A stretch of DNA of 49,085 nucleotides from Geminicoccaceae bacterium (GCA_007694015.1 RECO01000174.1:1-49085); one strand, 5' to 3'. Positions 30,276-43,963 are shown, counted from the stretch's first letter. The notes: generated by a model not told the origin, from the sequence alone. Numbers and translations are program-made.

Positions 30276-30551
30276 GTGAACAAGAACGATCTCGTAGCCA
30301 AGGTGGCCGGTCACAGCGGGCTGTCCAAGCAGGATGCGACGAAGGCGGTCGATGCCGTGCTCGATTGCATCACCGACGCCCTCAAGGGCGGTGACGAGGT
30401 GCGCCTGGTCGGTTTCGGCACCTTTGCCGTGTCGGCCCGCGAAGCCACCACCGGCCGCAATCCGCGCACCGGCGAAAGCATCGACATCCCGGCCTCGAAA
30501 ACGCCCAAGTTCCGTGCCGGCAAGCAGCTGAAGGACGCGCTCAACAGCTGA
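30276..30551 (+). CDS. hupB: HU family DNA-binding protein
   Basis: GTG start; VNKNDLVAKVAGHSGLSKQDATKAVDAV...GRNPRTGESIDIPASKTPKFRAGKQLKDAL. Confidence 0.96.
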   Translation: MNKNDLVAKVAGHSGLSKQDATKAVDAVLDCITDALKGGDEVRLVGFGTFAVSAREATTGRNPRTGESIDIPASKTPKFRAGKQLKDALNS

Positions 30552-30570
30552 GCGGCTGGGGTCCTGGGCG

Positions 30571-30645
30571 TGGTGCGGGCGGAAGGGTTCGAACCTCCGA
30601 CACCGGCGGTGTAAACGCCGTGCTCTTCCGCTGAGCTACGCCCGC
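30571..30645 (-). tRNA. tRNA-Val(TAC)
   Basis: GCGGGCGTAGCTCAGCGGAAGAGCACGGCGTTTACACCGCCGGTGTCGGAGGTTCGAACCCTTCCGCCCGCA-CCA; cloverleaf arms intact, anticodon loop TTTACAC, encoded CCA. Confidence 0.96.
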
Positions 30646-30745
30646 GCGGGTTCTGCCTACCCCCGAATGCCGTCTCGCTCAAGCGCGTGCGATGGGGCGC
30701 TTGACAGGGGTCACGCGGACCCTTAGACCCACCGCCACTTCCCCA

Positions 30746-30822
30746 GGGGGTGTAGCTCAGTCGGTTAGAGCGCTGGCCTGTCACGCCAGAGGCCGCGGGT
30801 TCGAGTCCCGTCACTCCCGCCA
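30746..30822 (+). tRNA. tRNA-Asp(GTC)
   Basis: GGGGGTGTAGCTCAGTCGGTTAGAGCGCTGGCCTGTCACGCCAGAGGCCGCGGGTTCGAGTCCCGTCACTCCCG-CCA; anticodon GTC, encoded CCA. Confidence 0.96.
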
Positions 30823-30843
30823 TTCTCCCGATCCATCGCGGGT

Positions 30844-31185
30844 TCAGCGGCGCGGTTCGTAGCGCGGCACTTCGGCTGGAGCGGGCCTGACGCCGCGCAG
30901 GCGCCCATCCGGGTCACGGACGGCGGCCCCACCGCTGGCATCGGGCCGCACCGAGCCCTCTGCGGCGCCATCGCTGCCCCGCCGGACACCCCGGTCGTCG
31001 AAGCCGCTGGCGCGGCCGTCCGTGTCACGGGTGACCGGCCGCTCGGCCGGCGCCGTTACCGAGGGGAGGGGGGCCGGTCGCTCGACCCGCTCGGCGGCGA
31101 GCGCCGGCCAGGCGCTCAAGGCGAGGATCCCGACCCAGGTATTCCCCCATGGTCGCATCGCCATCTCCTTCGAATGCTTCCACAT
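30844..31185 (-). CDS. Small putative secreted protein, unknown function
   Basis: Signal-like MRPWGNTWVGILALSAWPALAAE followed by a low-complexity R/D/G/P tail; exact start uncertain. Confidence 0.5.
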   Translation of the reverse strand: MWKHSKEMAMRPWGNTWVGILALSAWPALAAERVERPAPLPSVTAPAERPVTRDTDGRASGFDDRGVRRGSDGAAEGSVRPDASGGAAVRDPDGRLRGVRPAPAEVPRYEPRR

Positions 31186-31326
31186 ACAGCCTCGAGCGAG
31201 GGGTGGAGCGTGGTCAGGGCGTTCGCGGCACGGAAAGGCAGCTGCGTCGCCATGCAGGCTTCATGTGTGCCGTGACTTCTGCTCGAACAACCGCACCAAC
31301 GGGGCTCGATCGGCCAAGGGTGGACC

Positions 31327-31683
31327 ATGCTGGAAGCGTATTTCCCCATTCTGATCTTTCTCGGCATCGCCATCGGCCTTGCCTGCATCATCATGATCTC
31401 GACCCTGATCGTGGCCCGCCAGCACCCGGACAGCGCCAAGCTGTCCGCCTACGAGTGCGGCTTCGAGGCCTTCGAGGATGCGCGGGGGCGGTTCGATGTG
31501 CGCTTTTATCTGGTAGCGATCCTGTTTATTATCTTCGACCTGGAGATCGCGTTCTTGTTCCCCTGGGCGGTATCGCTGGGTGAAATCGGCCTCTACGGTT
31601 GGCTCTCGATGATGCTGTTTTTGGGGATTTTGACCGTGGGCTTCATCTACGAGTGGAAGAAGGGGGCGCTGGAATGGGAATGA
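31327..31683 (+). CDS. nuoA: NADH-quinone oxidoreductase subunit A
   Basis: [43 protein letters not shown]. Confidence 0.97.
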   Translation: MLEAYFPILIFLGIAIGLACIIMISTLIVARQHPDSAKLSAYECGFEAFEDARGRFDVRFYLVAILFIIFDLEIAFLFPWAVSLGEIGLYGWLSMMLFLGILTVGFIYEWKKGALEWE

Positions 31684-32216
31684 GCACGCCAACGACCGCT
31701 TTGGCCCGCGACGGCAAGGCGCCGAACCGGCTGTTCGACGACGTCAACGACGGCCTCAAGGACAAGGGTTTCTTCGTCACCAACCTGACCGACCTGGTGA
31801 ACTGGGCGCGCGCGTCGTCGATGTGGCCCATGACCTTCGGCTTGGCCTGTTGCGCGGTCGAGATGATGCACGCGGCAGCGAGCCGCTACGACCTCGATCG
31901 GTTGGGGCTCGTCTTCCGGCCGAGCCCGCGCCAGTCCGACGTGATGATCGTCGCCGGCACGCTCTGCAACAAAATGGCCCCGGCCTTCCGCAAGGTCTAC
32001 GACCAGATGGCCGAGCCGCGCTACGTGCTGTCGATGGGCTCCTGCGCCAATGGCGGCGGCTATTATCACTTTTCCTATTCGGTGGTGCGCGGCTGCGACC
32101 GCATCGTGCCGGTCGACGTCTACGTGCCGGGCTGCCCGCCCACGGCGGAGGCGTTGGTCTACGGCATCATGCAGTTGCAGAAGAAAATCCGCACGACCGG
32201 CACGATCGATCGCTGA
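31680..32216 (+). CDS. nuoB: NADH-quinone oxidoreductase subunit B
   Basis: [53 protein letters not shown]. Confidence 0.98.
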   Translation: MSTPTTALARDGKAPNRLFDDVNDGLKDKGFFVTNLTDLVNWARASSMWPMTFGLACCAVEMMHAAASRYDLDRLGLVFRPSPRQSDVMIVAGTLCNKMAPAFRKVYDQMAEPRYVLSMGSCANGGGYYHFSYSVVRGCDRIVPVDVYVPGCPPTAEALVYGIMQLQKKIRTTGTIDR

Positions 32217-32222
32217 GGCGCC

Positions 32223-32861
32223 ATGCAGACCCCCATGCAGATCCGTTGGACCGTCGACACCGAAGCCCTGCAGGATCTGGCGGAGGCCCTGACGCAGCAT
32301 TTCCCCGACGACGTCGTTGCTACCCACCTGGCCTATGGCGAGCTGACGGTGGAGATCCAGCGCGAGGGGCTCCGCCGCATCCTGCAATGGCTGCGGGACG
32401 AGCCGTCGGCCTTGTTTCAGGAGCTGGTCGATCTCTGCGGCGTCGATTGGCCGATGCGCGAGCGCCGGTTCGACGTCGTCTATCACCTGCTCAGCCTGAA
32501 GCACAATCTGCGCGTCCGCTTGAAGCTGATGACCGACGAGGACACGCCCGTGCCGTCGGTGCAGCGGATTTTCCCCACCGCCGGCTGGTTCGAGCGCGAA
32601 ACCTGGGACATGTACGGCATCCTGTTTGCCGACCATGACGACCTGCGGCGCCTCCTCACCGACTACGGCTTCGAGGGGCACCCCTTGCGCAAGGACTTCC
32701 CGCTGACGGGCCATGTCGAGGTCCGTTACGACGAGCAGCAAAAGCGCGTCGTCTACGAACCCGTGCAGCTCCAGCAGGACTGGCGCAGCTTCGACTTCTT
32801 GAGCCCGTGGGAGGGCGGTGCACCGCTGCCGGGCGACGAAAAGGTCGACAAGGCCTCCTGA
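32223..32861 (+). CDS. nuoC: NADH-quinone oxidoreductase subunit C
   Basis: [53 protein letters not shown]. Confidence 0.97.
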   Translation: MQTPMQIRWTVDTEALQDLAEALTQHFPDDVVATHLAYGELTVEIQREGLRRILQWLRDEPSALFQELVDLCGVDWPMRERRFDVVYHLLSLKHNLRVRLKLMTDEDTPVPSVQRIFPTAGWFERETWDMYGILFADHDDLRRLLTDYGFEGHPLRKDFPLTGHVEVRYDEQQKRVVYEPVQLQQDWRSFDFLSPWEGGAPLPGDEKVDKAS

Positions 32862-32898
32862 AACACCGGTCGCGCTCGAGGCGAGGAACGAGGACACG

Positions 32899-34080
32899 AT
32901 GCCCACCGACGTGGAAATGCGCACCTTCACCATGAATTTCGGGCCGCAGCACCCGGCGGCGCACGGGGTGCTGCGCTTGGTCCTGGAACTCGACGGCGAG
33001 GTGGTGGAGCGGGCCGACCCGCATATCGGCCTGTTGCACCGCGGCACCGAAAAGCTGATCGAATACCGCCCCTACATCCAGTCGATCCCCTATTTCGACC
33101 GTCTCGACTACACCTCCATGCTCCTGCAGGAGCACAGCTACGTGCTCGCCATGGAGAACCTGATCGGGTGCGAGGTGCCGGAGCGCGCACTTTGGATCCG
33201 CACCCTGTTCGACGAGATCACGCGGATCGGCAATCACCTCTTGAACATCACCACCATGGCGCTCGACTGCGGGGCGATGACGCCCCTGCTCTGGGGCTTC
33301 GAGCACCGTGAAAAGACGATGGAGTTCTACGAGCGTGTCTCCGGTGCGCGGATGCACGCCAACTACTACCGGCCGGGCGGCGTCAACCGCGACCTGCCGG
33401 AAGGCCTGGCCGACGACATCCGGGCCTGGACCACGGACTTCCTCCAATTCGTCGACGACATGGAGGCGCTGCTCACCGAAAACCGGATCTTCAAGCAGCG
33501 CACCGTCGACATCGGCATCGTCAGCCTGGAGGACGCGCTGGCCTGGGGCTTTTCGGGGCCGATGCTGCGCGGCTCGGGGGCGGCCTGGGACCTCAGAAAG
33601 GCGCAGCCCTACGCCATGTACGAGTTCGTCGATTTCGACGTACCGGTCGGCGAGAACGGCGACTGCTTCGACCGCTACATCTGCCGTGTCGAGGAAATGC
33701 GGCAGTCGGTGCGGATCATCCTGCAGTGCCTCGACAAGATGCAGCCGGGGCCGGTGCGGACAGCCGACAAGAAGGTCACGCCGCCGCCGCGCGCCGAGAT
33801 GAAGCGCTCGATGGAAGCGCTCATCCACCATTTCAAGCTCTACACCGAGGGCGTGCACGTGCCGGAAGGCGAGACCTACGCCGCGGTGGAGAGCGGCAAG
33901 GGCGAGTTCGGCGTCTATCTGGTCTCCGACGGCACCAACAAGCCCTATCGCTGCAAGATCCGTTCGCCCGGCTACGTCCACCTGCAAGCGCTCGACTTCA
34001 TGGGCAAAGGCCATCAGCTGGCCGACATCGTCGCCATCATCGGCTCGCTCGACATCGTCTTTGGGGAGATCGACCGGTGA
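32899..34080 (+). CDS. nuoD: NADH-quinone oxidoreductase subunit D
   Basis: [51 protein letters not shown] terminus. Confidence 0.98.
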   Translation: MPTDVEMRTFTMNFGPQHPAAHGVLRLVLELDGEVVERADPHIGLLHRGTEKLIEYRPYIQSIPYFDRLDYTSMLLQEHSYVLAMENLIGCEVPERALWIRTLFDEITRIGNHLLNITTMALDCGAMTPLLWGFEHREKTMEFYERVSGARMHANYYRPGGVNRDLPEGLADDIRAWTTDFLQFVDDMEALLTENRIFKQRTVDIGIVSLEDALAWGFSGPMLRGSGAAWDLRKAQPYAMYEFVDFDVPVGENGDCFDRYICRVEEMRQSVRIILQCLDKMQPGPVRTADKKVTPPPRAEMKRSMEALIHHFKLYTEGVHVPEGETYAAVESGKGEFGVYLVSDGTNKPYRCKIRSPGYVHLQALDFMGKGHQLADIVAIIGSLDIVFGEIDR

Positions 34081-34664
34081 GCATCGCGCCCGACGTCACG
34101 GAGTTCGCGTTCGACGCCGCCCACGCCGCCTTGGCGGAACAGGCGCTGGCCAAGTTTCCGCCGGAGCGCAGGCAGAGTGCCGTTTTGCCGCTGTTGCACC
34201 TGGCGCAGGCGCAGCACGGCGGCTGGCTGCCGAAGGCGGCGCTCGACTACGTCGCCGACTATCTCTCCATGCCGCGGATCCGCGTCTACGAAGTCGCCTC
34301 GTTCTACGACATGTTCAACACCGAGCCGACCGCACCCTGCCAGATCCGCGTCTGCACGACGACGCCCTGCTGGCTGATGGGCTCGGACGCGATCGTCGAG
34401 GCCTGCGAGCGGGCCTTGGGCTGCAGGGTGGGCGAGAACAGCCCCGACGGGCGGTTCTATCTGCGCGAGTTCGAGTGCCTGGGGGCTTGCGTCAACGCGC
34501 CGATGCTGTGGATCGACGACGACTATTACGAGGACCTGACGCCGGAAAAGACCACCGCCCTCGTCGAGGCCTTGCAGCGGGGCGAGAAGCCGACGCCGGG
34601 GCCGCAGGATGCGCGCAAGGTGTCGATGCCGGCGGGCGGCAAGACGACGTTGCTGGAGGTCTGA
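34077..34664 (+). CDS. nuoE: NADH-quinone oxidoreductase subunit E
   Basis: GTG start overlapping nuoD stop; [29 protein letters not shown]. Confidence 0.96.
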   Translation: MSIAPDVTEFAFDAAHAALAEQALAKFPPERRQSAVLPLLHLAQAQHGGWLPKAALDYVADYLSMPRIRVYEVASFYDMFNTEPTAPCQIRVCTTTPCWLMGSDAIVEACERALGCRVGENSPDGRFYLREFECLGACVNAPMLWIDDDYYEDLTPEKTTALVEALQRGEKPTPGPQDARKVSMPAGGKTTLLEV

Positions 34665-34665
34665 G

Positions 34666-35958
34666 GTGCTGCACGACAAGGACCGCATCTTCACCGACAT
34701 CTACGGCGAGAAGGGCCCGGGCCTGGAGCAGGCCAAGGCCCGTGGCGACTATGACGGCTTGAAGGACCTGATCCTCCTGGGCCGGGCGGAGATCGTCGAC
34801 CGGGTGAAGAAATCGGGGCTGCGCGGCCGCGGCGGGGCGGGTTTCCCCACCGGTCTCAAATGGTCGTTCATGCCGAAGGAGACCGACGGCGGTCCGGTCT
34901 ATCTCGTGGTCAATGCCGACGAGAGCGAGCCCGGCACCTGCAAGGACCGCGAGATCATGCGCCACGAGCCGCACAAGCTCGTGGAGGGCTGCATTCTCGC
35001 GGCCGTCGGCATGGGCTGCACCGCCGGCTACATCTACATCCGCGGCGAGTACGTCCGCGAGGCCGAAGCTCTGGAGCGGGCGCTGGCCGAGGCCTACGAC
35101 GCGGGGCTGTTGGGCCGGGACATCCTCGGCACGGGGCTCGACTTCGAGCTCTATCTCCATCGCGGTGCGGGCGCCTACATCTGCGGCGAGGAGACCGGGC
35201 TGATCGAGAGCCTGGAGGGCAAGAAGGGCCAGCCGCGCCTGAAGCCGCCCTTCCCGGCGATGGTCGGGCTCTACGGCCGGCCGACCACCGTCAACAACGT
35301 CGAGACCATCGCCGTCGTGCCGACCATTCTCCGGCGCGGGGCCGAGTGGTTCGCCGGCTTGGGCCGCGAGAACAACACCGGTACCAAGCTTTTCTGCATC
35401 TCCGGCCACGTCAACCACCCCTGCACCGTCGAGGAGGAGATGAGCATTCCCTTGCGGGAACTCATCGACAAGCATTGCGGCGGGGTGCGCGGCGGCTGGG
35501 ACAATCTGAAGGCGGTGATCCCCGGCGGCTCGTCGGTGCCGCTCTTGCCGAAGGACATCTGCGACACGATCCGCATGGACTTCGACGACCTGCGCAACGT
35601 GCAGTCGGGGCTCGGCACCGCGGCCGTGATCGTGATGGATCAGTCGACCGACGTCATCAAGGCGATCGCGCGGCTTTCGAAGTTCTACATGCACGAGAGC
35701 TGCGGCCAGTGCACGCCCTGCCGCGAGGGGACCGGCTGGCTCTGGCGGGTGATGACGCGACTGGTCGAAGGTCGGGCGCGCGTCGAGGAGATCGACATGC
35801 TCTACGACGTCACCAAGGAGATCGAAGGACACACCATCTGCGCCTTGGGCGACGCGGCTGCCTGGCCGGTGCAGGGCCTCATTCGGCATTTCCGGCCGGA
35901 GATCGAGGCGCGCATTCGGGCGGCCGCCGGCAAGACCGACCAGATGGCCGCGAGCTGA
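34666..35958 (+). CDS. nuoF: NADH-quinone oxidoreductase subunit F
   Basis: [50 protein letters not shown]. Confidence 0.98.
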   Translation: MLHDKDRIFTDIYGEKGPGLEQAKARGDYDGLKDLILLGRAEIVDRVKKSGLRGRGGAGFPTGLKWSFMPKETDGGPVYLVVNADESEPGTCKDREIMRHEPHKLVEGCILAAVGMGCTAGYIYIRGEYVREAEALERALAEAYDAGLLGRDILGTGLDFELYLHRGAGAYICGEETGLIESLEGKKGQPRLKPPFPAMVGLYGRPTTVNNVETIAVVPTILRRGAEWFAGLGRENNTGTKLFCISGHVNHPCTVEEEMSIPLRELIDKHCGGVRGGWDNLKAVIPGGSSVPLLPKDICDTIRMDFDDLRNVQSGLGTAAVIVMDQSTDVIKAIARLSKFYMHESCGQCTPCREGTGWLWRVMTRLVEGRARVEEIDMLYDVTKEIEGHTICALGDAAAWPVQGLIRHFRPEIEARIRAAAGKTDQMAAS

Positions 35959-35980
35959 ACCCGGAAGGCGGGGAGACGAC

Positions 35981-38041
35981 ATGCCGAAGCTGACCATCAA
36001 CGGCCAGGAGGTCGAGGTTCCGGCCGGGGCCACGGTGTTCCAGGCCTGCGAGCTGGCCGGGTTCGAGGTGCCGCATTTTTGTTTCCACCCGCGCCTGAAC
36101 ATCGCCGGCAATTGCCGCATGTGCCTGGTCGAGATCGAAAAGGCGCCGAAGCCGGTGGCGAGCTGCGCCATGCCCGCCGCCGAGGGCATGGTGGTCCACA
36201 CCAACACGCCGACGGTGAAAAAGGCGCAGAAGGGCGTGTTGGAGCTTCTGCTCATCAACCACCCGCTCGATTGCCCCATCTGCGACCAGGGCGGCGAATG
36301 CGATCTGCAGGACCTGACCCTGCTCTACGGCCCGGACAGCTCGCGCTTCGCCGAGAACAAGCGCCCGGTCGCCGACAAATATCTGGGCCCGCTCATCTCG
36401 ACGCACATGACCCGGTGCATCCACTGCACCCGCTGCGTGCGCTTCATCAACGAGATCGCCGGCATCGAGGAGCTGGGCGCCACCGGCCGCGGCGAGCACA
36501 TGGAGATCGGCACCTGGGTCGAGGCGGCGATCACCTCGGAGCTGTCCGGCAACATCATCGACCTTTGCCCGGTCGGCGCCCTCAACAGCAAGCCCTACGA
36601 GTACACGGCGCGGACCTGGGAATTGCGCAAGCACGAGGGCATCGACGTCATGGACGCGGTGGGTTCGAGCATCCGCATCGACACCCGCGGCAACGAGGTC
36701 ATGCGCATCCTGCCGCGGCTGCACGAGGATGTGAACGAGGAGTGGATCGCCGACAAGACCCGCTTCGCCTATGACGGCCTGAAGCGGCGGCGGCTCGACA
36801 AGCCGTGGGTAAAGAAGGACGGCAAGCTGCAGCCGGCGACGTGGCCCGAAGCGTTCGACGCGATCCGCGCCGGCCTCGACGGTCTTAAGGGCAAGCAGAT
36901 CGCCGGCATCGTCGGTGACCAGGTCGACCTCGAAGCCATGGTTGCCTTCAAGGACCTGATGGCAGCATTCGAGAGCCCGCACGTCGATTGCCGCCAGGAT
37001 GGCGCCAAGCTGGCACAGCCGCGGGCTTCATATCTCTTCAACACCACCATCGCCGGCATCGAGCAGGCCGACGCGATCTTGTTGATCGGCACCTTCCCGC
37101 GCCACGAAGCGCCGCTGGTGAATGCCCGCATCCGCAAGCGTTATCGGATGGGCGGTTTGCAGGTGGGGCGCATCGGCTGCCCGGGTGACCTCACCTACCC
37201 GGTCACCGACCTCGGCGCCGGGCCGCCAACGCTGGCCGAATTGGCTGCCGGCAAGCACGATTTCGGGGCGGTGCTGGAGGCCGCCGAACGGCCGATGCTG
37301 ATCCTCGGCACAGGCGCGCTCGCGCGCGACGACGGCGGCAGGATCCTGGGCCTCGCCCGCCAGGTGGCGGAGCGCTACGGGATGGTGCAGGAGGCGTGGA
37401 ACGGCTTCAACGTGCTGCACCGGGCAGCCAGCCGGGTCGGCGGGCTCGACTTGGGCCTCGTGCCGGGCAAGGGCGGCAAGGACGTCGCCTCCATCCTGCA
37501 GGCGGCGGCCAAGGGCCAGGTCAAGGCGGTCTATCTGCTCGGTGCCGACGAGATCGAGACAGAAGCCCTCGCGGACGCCTTCGTCATCTACCAGGGCAGT
37601 CATGGCGACCGTGGCGCGCACGTTGCCGACGTCATCCTGCCCGGTGCCGCCTACACCGAGAAGCCCGCGACCTGGGTCAACACCGAAGGACGGCCGCAGC
37701 GCTCGCCGGCGGCGGCCTTCCCACCGGGCGACGCCAAGGAGGATTGGAAGATCCTGCGCGCCCTGTCCGCCGCACTCGGCCACACCCTGGCTTACGACAC
37801 GCTTGCCCAGGTGCGCGCCCGGATCAAGGAAGTGGCCCCGCACCTGGCCCTGATGGACCGCATCGAGCCGGCGCCGTGGGCGGCCTTCGGCGCTAGCGGG
37901 GCGGCCGACGAAACGCCCTTCACCGCGCCCATCACCGACTACTACCGCACCTGCCCGATCAGCCGGGCGTCGGCGACCATGGCCGCCTGCGTCGAGGAAA
38001 TCGTCGGCCAGGCCGAAAAGGCGACCGGCACCCATGGTTGA
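35981..38041 (+). CDS. nuoG: NADH-quinone oxidoreductase subunit G
   Basis: [56 protein letters not shown]. Confidence 0.98.
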   Translation: MPKLTINGQEVEVPAGATVFQACELAGFEVPHFCFHPRLNIAGNCRMCLVEIEKAPKPVASCAMPAAEGMVVHTNTPTVKKAQKGVLELLLINHPLDCPICDQGGECDLQDLTLLYGPDSSRFAENKRPVADKYLGPLISTHMTRCIHCTRCVRFINEIAGIEELGATGRGEHMEIGTWVEAAITSELSGNIIDLCPVGALNSKPYEYTARTWELRKHEGIDVMDAVGSSIRIDTRGNEVMRILPRLHEDVNEEWIADKTRFAYDGLKRRRLDKPWVKKDGKLQPATWPEAFDAIRAGLDGLKGKQIAGIVGDQVDLEAMVAFKDLMAAFESPHVDCRQDGAKLAQPRASYLFNTTIAGIEQADAILLIGTFPRHEAPLVNARIRKRYRMGGLQVGRIGCPGDLTYPVTDLGAGPPTLAELAAGKHDFGAVLEAAERPMLILGTGALARDDGGRILGLARQVAERYGMVQEAWNGFNVLHRAASRVGGLDLGLVPGKGGKDVASILQAAAKGQVKAVYLLGADEIETEALADAFVIYQGSHGDRGAHVADVILPGAAYTEKPATWVNTEGRPQRSPAAAFPPGDAKEDWKILRALSAALGHTLAYDTLAQVRARIKEVAPHLALMDRIEPAPWAAFGASGAADETPFTAPITDYYRTCPISRASATMAACVEEIVGQAEKATGTHG

Positions 38042-39026
38042 GAACGTCGTCACCCTCGCCATCATCGTCGCCCAGATCATGGCGATCGTCGGCCCGCTCC
38101 TGCTCGCCGTCGCCTACACGACCTGGGCCGAGCGCAAGGTGATCGGCGCCATGCAGCTGCGCCAGGGGCCGATGACGGTCGGGCCCTGGGGGTTGCTGCA
38201 GCCGATTGCCGACGGGGCCAAGCTGTTCCTCAAGGAAACGGTGATCCCGAGCGGTGCCAACAAGGTGGTGTTCATCGCAGCGCCGATGATCACCTTCGTG
38301 CTCGCGCTGATCGGCTGGGCGGTGATCCCCTTCGCCGAGGGTTGGGTGATCGCCGACATCAACGTCGGCATCCTCTACCTGCTCGCGGTCAGCTCGCTCG
38401 GCGTCTACGGCGTGGTCATGGCCGGCTGGGCGTCGAACTCGCGCTACGCCTTTCTGGGTGCGATGCGCTCGTCGGCGCAGATGATCTCCTACGAGATCGC
38501 CATCGGCCTGATCATCATCAACGTGCTGATCACGGCGGGCTCGTTGAACCTCACCGAGATCGTCCTGGCGCAGCAATCGGTGTGGTACATCATCCCGCAC
38601 TTCCCGATGTTCATCGTTTTCATCGCCGCCATCCTCGCCGAGACCAACCGCCATCCCTTCGACCTGCCCGAGGACGAAAGCTCCCTGGTGACGGGCTACA
38701 ACGTCGAATACAGCTCGATGGCGTTCGCCCTCTTCTTCCTCGGCGAATACGCCAACATGATCTTGATGAGCGCCATCGCCGTCATCCTGTTCCTGGGCGG
38801 CTGGCTGCCACCGATCGACATAGCGCCCTTCAACTGGATACCGGGACCGATCTGGTTCATCCTCAAGATCTGTGCCGTGTTGTTCATCTTCTTCTGGGCC
38901 CGGGCGACCCTGCCGCGCTATCGCTACGACCAGTTGATGCGCCTCGGGTGGAAGGTTTTCTTGCCCTTCTCGCTGCTGTGGGTGGTCCTCACCTCGGGTG
39001 TGCTGCTCGCCTTCGACATGCTCTGA
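38034..39026 (+). CDS. nuoH: NADH-quinone oxidoreductase subunit H
   Basis: [60 protein letters not shown]. Confidence 0.98.
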   Translation: MVENVVTLAIIVAQIMAIVGPLLLAVAYTTWAERKVIGAMQLRQGPMTVGPWGLLQPIADGAKLFLKETVIPSGANKVVFIAAPMITFVLALIGWAVIPFAEGWVIADINVGILYLLAVSSLGVYGVVMAGWASNSRYAFLGAMRSSAQMISYEIAIGLIIINVLITAGSLNLTEIVLAQQSVWYIIPHFPMFIVFIAAILAETNRHPFDLPEDESSLVTGYNVEYSSMAFALFFLGEYANMILMSAIAVILFLGGWLPPIDIAPFNWIPGPIWFILKICAVLFIFFWARATLPRYRYDQLMRLGWKVFLPFSLLWVVLTSGVLLAFDML

Positions 39027-39068
39027 TGACGTCGTCACACCACCAACTGATGCGCTAGGGGACACGAC

Positions 39069-39560
39069 ATGGCCACGACCATCGACCGTGCCGCGAAAAC
39101 CTTCCTGCTGCAGGAGCTGGTGAGCGGCTTCTGGCTGACCTTCCGCTACATGTTCAAGAAAAAGTACACCTTGAACTATCCCTACGAGAAGGGTCCCCTC
39201 AGCCCGCGTTTTCGGGGGGAACACGCGCTTCGGCGCTATCCGAACGGTGAAGAACGGTGCATCGCCTGCAAGCTGTGCGAAGCGATCTGTCCGGCGCAAG
39301 CCATCACGATCGAGAGCGAGCCGCGCCCGGACGGCAGCCGGCGGACGACGCGCTACGACATCGACATGACCAAGTGCATCTATTGCGGCTTCTGCGAGGA
39401 GGCGTGCCCGGTGGACGCCATCGTCGAGGGGCCGAACTTCGAATTCGCCGCCTACACCCGCGAGGAGCTGTTCTACGACAAGGAGAAGCTGCTTGCGAAC
39501 GGCGAGCGTTGGGAGACGGAGATCGCGGCCAATCTGGCCGCCGACGCCCCTTATCGCTGA
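39069..39560 (+). CDS. nuoI: NADH-quinone oxidoreductase subunit I
   Basis: [48 protein letters not shown]. Confidence 0.98.
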   Translation: MATTIDRAAKTFLLQELVSGFWLTFRYMFKKKYTLNYPYEKGPLSPRFRGEHALRRYPNGEERCIACKLCEAICPAQAITIESEPRPDGSRRTTRYDIDMTKCIYCGFCEEACPVDAIVEGPNFEFAAYTREELFYDKEKLLANGERWETEIAANLAADAPYR

Positions 39561-39615
39561 TCCCTGACGCCCGCTTGACCTTGCGCCCCGAGGCGGGTGC
39601 TGGAGCCTTCGCACG

Positions 39616-40221
39616 ATGACCGTCGCCCTCGCCGTGTTCTACCTGCTCGCCGGGATCACCATCGCCTCCGGCGTCATGGTCATCTCTGCCCGCAATCCGG
39701 TTCATTCCGTCCTGTTCATGATCCTCGCCTTCTTCAACAGTGCGGGCCTGTTCGTGCTGGCCGGGGCCGAGTTCCTGGCGATGGTCTTGATCGTCGTCTA
39801 CGTCGGTGCCGTCGCCGTGCTGTTCTTGTTCGTCGTCATGATGCTCGACATCGACGTGGTGGCGATGCGCCAGGGCTTCATGAAGTATCTGCCGGTGGGT
39901 GCCCTGGTCGGGCTGGTTTTGTTGATCGAGCTCTTCCTGGTGTTCGGCACCCTCCGCATCGCCGACGCGCCGATCGCTGCCAGCGTGCCGACGCCCGAAG
40001 GCGTGACCAACACCGAAGCCTTGGGGGCAGTGCTCTACACCGAGTACTTCTTCGCCTTCCAACTGGCGGGCATCATCCTCCTCGTTGCCATCATCGGCGC
40101 CATCACCCTGACCTTGCGCGACCGCGGGCCGATCAAGCGGCAGAACATCAGCGAACAGGTGCATCGCGACCGCACCAAGTCGGTGCGGATGCGCCGCGTC
40201 GAGCCCGGTCGGGGGCTCTGA
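39616..40221 (+). CDS. nuoJ: NADH-quinone oxidoreductase subunit J
   Basis: [54 protein letters not shown]. Confidence 0.97.
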   Translation: MTVALAVFYLLAGITIASGVMVISARNPVHSVLFMILAFFNSAGLFVLAGAEFLAMVLIVVYVGAVAVLFLFVVMMLDIDVVAMRQGFMKYLPVGALVGLVLLIELFLVFGTLRIADAPIAASVPTPEGVTNTEALGAVLYTEYFFAFQLAGIILLVAIIGAITLTLRDRGPIKRQNISEQVHRDRTKSVRMRRVEPGRGL

Positions 40222-40222
40222 G

Positions 40223-40531
40223 ATGCCGGTACCCGTCGAACATTTCCTGGTCGTGGCCGCGGTGCTGTTCACGCTCGGCATCTTCGGCATCTTTTTGAAC
40301 CGCAAGAACATCATCGTCATTCTGATGTCGATCGAACTGATCCTGTTGGCGGTGAACATCAACCTCATCGCCTTCTCGGCGCATCTCGGTGACCTGGTCG
40401 GTCAGGTGTTCGCCATGTTCATCCTCACCGTCGCCGCCGCCGAAGCGGCGATCGGGCTCGCCATCGTGGTGGTGGTGTACCGCGCCCGCCGCTCGATCGC
40501 GGTCGAGGACATCAACCTGATGAAGGGCTAG
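40223..40531 (+). CDS. nuoK: NADH-quinone oxidoreductase subunit K
   Basis: [49 protein letters not shown]. Confidence 0.97.
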   Translation: MPVPVEHFLVVAAVLFTLGIFGIFLNRKNIIVILMSIELILLAVNINLIAFSAHLGDLVGQVFAMFILTVAAAEAAIGLAIVVVVYRARRSIAVEDINLMKG

Positions 40532-40536
40532 GCGGC

Positions 40537-42459
40537 ATGTACACGGCCATCGTCTTTCTGCCGCTGTTGGGGGCCATCGTCGCCGGCCTGTTCGGCCGCA
40601 TCATCGGCGACCGCGCGGCGCAGATCGTCACCTGCTCGCTGCTCTGCATCTCGGCGCTCCTGTCCGGCATCGCGCTCTTGACCGTGCCCTTCGGCGAGCC
40701 GTTCAAGGTGCCGCTCGCCACCTGGATCGTCTCCGGCTCGTTCGAGGTCGACTGGGCGCTTCGGATCGACGCGCTGACCGTCGTCATGCTGGTGGTCGTG
40801 ACCTGGGTGTCGGCGCTCGTCCACATCTACTCCATCGGCTACATGAGCCACGACGCGTCGATCGCGCGGTTCATGAGCTATCTGTCGCTCTTCACCTTCG
40901 CCATGCTGATGCTGGTGACGGCCGACAACTTCCTCCAGCTGTTCTTTGGCTGGGAGGGCGTCGGCGTCGCCTCATATCTCCTGATCGGCTTCTGGTACGA
41001 GAAAGCGAGCGCCAACAACGCGGCGATGAAGGCGTTCATCGTCAACCGTGTCGGCGACTTCGCGCTGATCCTCGGCATTGCCGCCATCTTCCTCGTCTTC
41101 GACAGCGTCGACTTCGACACGGTGTTCGCGGCAGCCCCCGCCTTCGCCGAGCATCAGATCGCGCTGTTCGGGGTGACCTGGTCGACGCTCGACCTGATCT
41201 GTATCCTCCTGTTCATCGGTGCCATGGGCAAGTCCGCCCAGCTTGGCCTGCACACCTGGCTGCCGGACGCGATGGAGGGCCCGACGCCGGTCTCGGCCTT
41301 GATCCACGCCGCCACCATGGTGACCGCCGGCGTCTTCCTCATCGCCCGCGTCTCGCCGATCATCGAATATGCGCCCGTAGCCCTCGCCGTGATCGTCCTG
41401 ATCGGCGCCACGACCGCGTTCTTCGCCGCGACCGTGGCGCTCACCCAGAACGACATCAAACGGGTGATCGCCTATTCGACCTGCTCGCAGCTCGGCTACA
41501 TGTTCTTCGCCCTCGGCGTCGGCGCCTATGCGGCCGCCATCTTCCACCTGTTCACCCACGCCTTCTTCAAGGCCCTTTTGTTCCTCGCCGCCGGCTCGGT
41601 GATCCACGGCATGTCGAACGAACAGGACATGCGGCGGATGGGCGGCATCTGGCGGCACATGAAGTTCACCTACGCCATGATGTGGATCGGCTCGCTGGCC
41701 CTCGTGGGCGTGCCCTTCTTCGCCGGCTTCTACTCCAAGGACCTGATCCTGGAGGCGGCCTTCGCCGCCGGGGGTGTCGGGTTCTACGCCTTCGCGCTCG
41801 GCATCGCCGCCGCGGTGATGACCGCGTTCTACTCCGGCCGGCTCCTGTTCATGACCTTCCACGGCAAGCCGCGGGCCTCCGAGGAGGTCATGCACCACGT
41901 CCACGAAAGCCCGCTCGTCATGACCATTCCGCTCGGTCTGTTGGCGGTGGGGGCCGTGTTCGCCGGCTATCTGGGCTTGCCGATGGTGGCCGACGACCAC
42001 GCGTTCTGGGGCGGGTCGATCTACCTCGCCGAAATGGAGCGCAACATCATCTACCTCGCCCACTACGTGCCGACCTGGGTGGTCATCGCCCCGATCGTCG
42101 CCGGCTTCGTCGGCCTGGGCCTCGCCTATGTCATCTACATCCAGCGCACCGAGCTCGCCGATCGCCTCGCCGAGCGGTTCCGCCCGCTCTACCAGTTCTC
42201 GTTGAACAAGTGGTACTTCGACGAGCTGTACGACGCCCTGTTCGTGCGGCCGGCGCGCCAGGCGGGCACGTTCCTCTGGCGCCGGGTCGATGCCGGGATC
42301 ATCGACGACTACGGCCCGAACGGGGTGGCCGCGACCGCCCTCGAAGGCACCAAGCGCGTGGTCAAGCTGCAGACCGGCTACATCTACCACTACGCCTTCG
42401 TCATGCTGATCGGTGTGGCCGCCCTGGTCAGCTGGTTTCTCTTCGTGGCGCGGGGCTGA
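40537..42459 (+). CDS. nuoL: NADH-quinone oxidoreductase subunit L
   Basis: [64 protein letters not shown]. Confidence 0.98.
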   Translation: MYTAIVFLPLLGAIVAGLFGRIIGDRAAQIVTCSLLCISALLSGIALLTVPFGEPFKVPLATWIVSGSFEVDWALRIDALTVVMLVVVTWVSALVHIYSIGYMSHDASIARFMSYLSLFTFAMLMLVTADNFLQLFFGWEGVGVASYLLIGFWYEKASANNAAMKAFIVNRVGDFALILGIAAIFLVFDSVDFDTVFAAAPAFAEHQIALFGVTWSTLDLICILLFIGAMGKSAQLGLHTWLPDAMEGPTPVSALIHAATMVTAGVFLIARVSPIIEYAPVALAVIVLIGATTAFFAATVALTQNDIKRVIAYSTCSQLGYMFFALGVGAYAAAIFHLFTHAFFKALLFLAAGSVIHGMSNEQDMRRMGGIWRHMKFTYAMMWIGSLALVGVPFFAGFYSKDLILEAAFAAGGVGFYAFALGIAAAVMTAFYSGRLLFMTFHGKPRASEEVMHHVHESPLVMTIPLGLLAVGAVFAGYLGLPMVADDHAFWGGSIYLAEMERNIIYLAHYVPTWVVIAPIVAGFVGLGLAYVIYIQRTELADRLAERFRPLYQFSLNKWYFDELYDALFVRPARQAGTFLWRRVDAGIIDDYGPNGVAATALEGTKRVVKLQTGYIYHYAFVMLIGVAALVSWFLFVARG

Positions 42460-42463
42460 GCCG

Positions 42464-43963
42464 ATGAGCGACTGGCCGCTTCTTTCGCTCGTCATCTTCC
42501 TGCCCCTGGTCGGCGTCCTCTTCATCCTGGCGATCCGCAACGAGGACGAAGAGGTGGTGGCGCAGAACGCCAAGGCCGTGGCGCTTTGGACCTCGTCGAT
42601 CACCTTCCTCTTGAGCCTGTTGATCTGGTTCCAGTTCGACCCGAACCAGGCGGGCTTCCAACTGGTCGAAAAAGCACCTTGGCTGCCCGGCTTCGACATC
42701 AACTACCATGTTGGCGTCGACGGCATTTCCCTTTGGTTCGTGCTGCTCTCGACCTTGCTTACGGTCGTCGTCATCCTCGGCTCGTGGCATTCGGTGACCA
42801 CGCGCGTCAAGGAATACATGATCTCGTTCCTGGTCATGGAAACCTTGATGGTCGGCGTATTCTGCGCGCTCGACGTCGTCCTCTTCTATATCTTCTTCGA
42901 AGGCATCCTGATCCCGATGTTCCTGATCATCGGGATCTGGGGCGGGCCAAATCGTATCTATGCGGCGTTCAAGTTCTTCCTGTACACGCTGGTCGGCTCG
43001 GTGCTGTTCCTGGTTGCCATCATCTACATGTACCTGGTGGCCGGTACGACCGACATCCCGACGCTGATGCGCACCGAGTTCACGGCCGAAGCGCAGTGGT
43101 GGCTGTTCCTCGCACTCTTTGCCTCCTTCGCCGTCAAGGTGCCGATGTGGCCGTTCCACACCTGGCTGCCGGACGCCCATGTCGAGGCACCGACGGCCGG
43201 CTCCGTGCTGCTCGCGGGCGTGTTGTTGAAGCTCGGCGGCTACGGTTTCCTGCGCTTCTCCCTGCCGATGCTGCCGATCGCGTCCGCCGAGTTCGCCCCC
43301 TTCATCTACGCGCTCTCGGTCATTGCGGTGGTCTACACGTCGCTGGTCGCCCTGATGCAGGACGACATGAAGAAGCTCATCGCCTACTCGTCGGTAGCGC
43401 ACATGGGCATCGTCACCATCGGCGTGTTCACCTTCAACGAGCAGGGCATCCAGGGCGGCATCCTGCAGATGCTGAGCCACGGCATCGTCTCGGGGGCGCT
43501 CTTTCTCTGCGTCGGCGTCATCTACGACCGCATCCACAGCCGTGAAATCCGGCGCTATGGCGGGCTCGCCGAGCGCATGCCGATCTACGCCACCGTGTTC
43601 ATGCTGTTCATGCTGGCCTCGGTCGGCCTGCCCGGCACCAGCGGTTTCGTCGGCGAGGTCCTGGTCATCGTCGGCGTCTTCCAGGTCAATGCCTGGGTGG
43701 CGGCCCTCGCCGCGACCGGCATGATCCTCGGCGCCTGCTACATGCTTTGGCTCTATCGCCGCGTCGTCTTCGGCCCGCTGGTGCGCGAGGACCTCTTGTC
43801 GATCAAGGACATGCGGCGCCACGAAGCCGTAGCCTTCGCGCCCTTGATCATTTTGGTCATCGTCATGGGCGTCTATCCCAACTTCTTCCTCGAGCCGATG
43901 GCGGCGAGCGTCGATGCGCTCCTGTTGCAGCTCGAGCCCGTGACCACCCTGGCTGCCGACTGA
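42464..43963 (+). CDS. nuoM: NADH-quinone oxidoreductase subunit M
   Basis: [55 protein letters not shown]. Confidence 0.98.
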   Translation: MSDWPLLSLVIFLPLVGVLFILAIRNEDEEVVAQNAKAVALWTSSITFLLSLLIWFQFDPNQAGFQLVEKAPWLPGFDINYHVGVDGISLWFVLLSTLLTVVVILGSWHSVTTRVKEYMISFLVMETLMVGVFCALDVVLFYIFFEGILIPMFLIIGIWGGPNRIYAAFKFFLYTLVGSVLFLVAIIYMYLVAGTTDIPTLMRTEFTAEAQWWLFLALFASFAVKVPMWPFHTWLPDAHVEAPTAGSVLLAGVLLKLGGYGFLRFSLPMLPIASAEFAPFIYALSVIAVVYTSLVALMQDDMKKLIAYSSVAHMGIVTIGVFTFNEQGIQGGILQMLSHGIVSGALFLCVGVIYDRIHSREIRRYGGLAERMPIYATVFMLFMLASVGLPGTSGFVGEVLVIVGVFQVNAWVAALAATGMILGACYMLWLYRRVVFGPLVREDLLSIKDMRRHEAVAFAPLIILVIVMGVYPNFFLEPMAASVDALLLQLEPVTTLAAD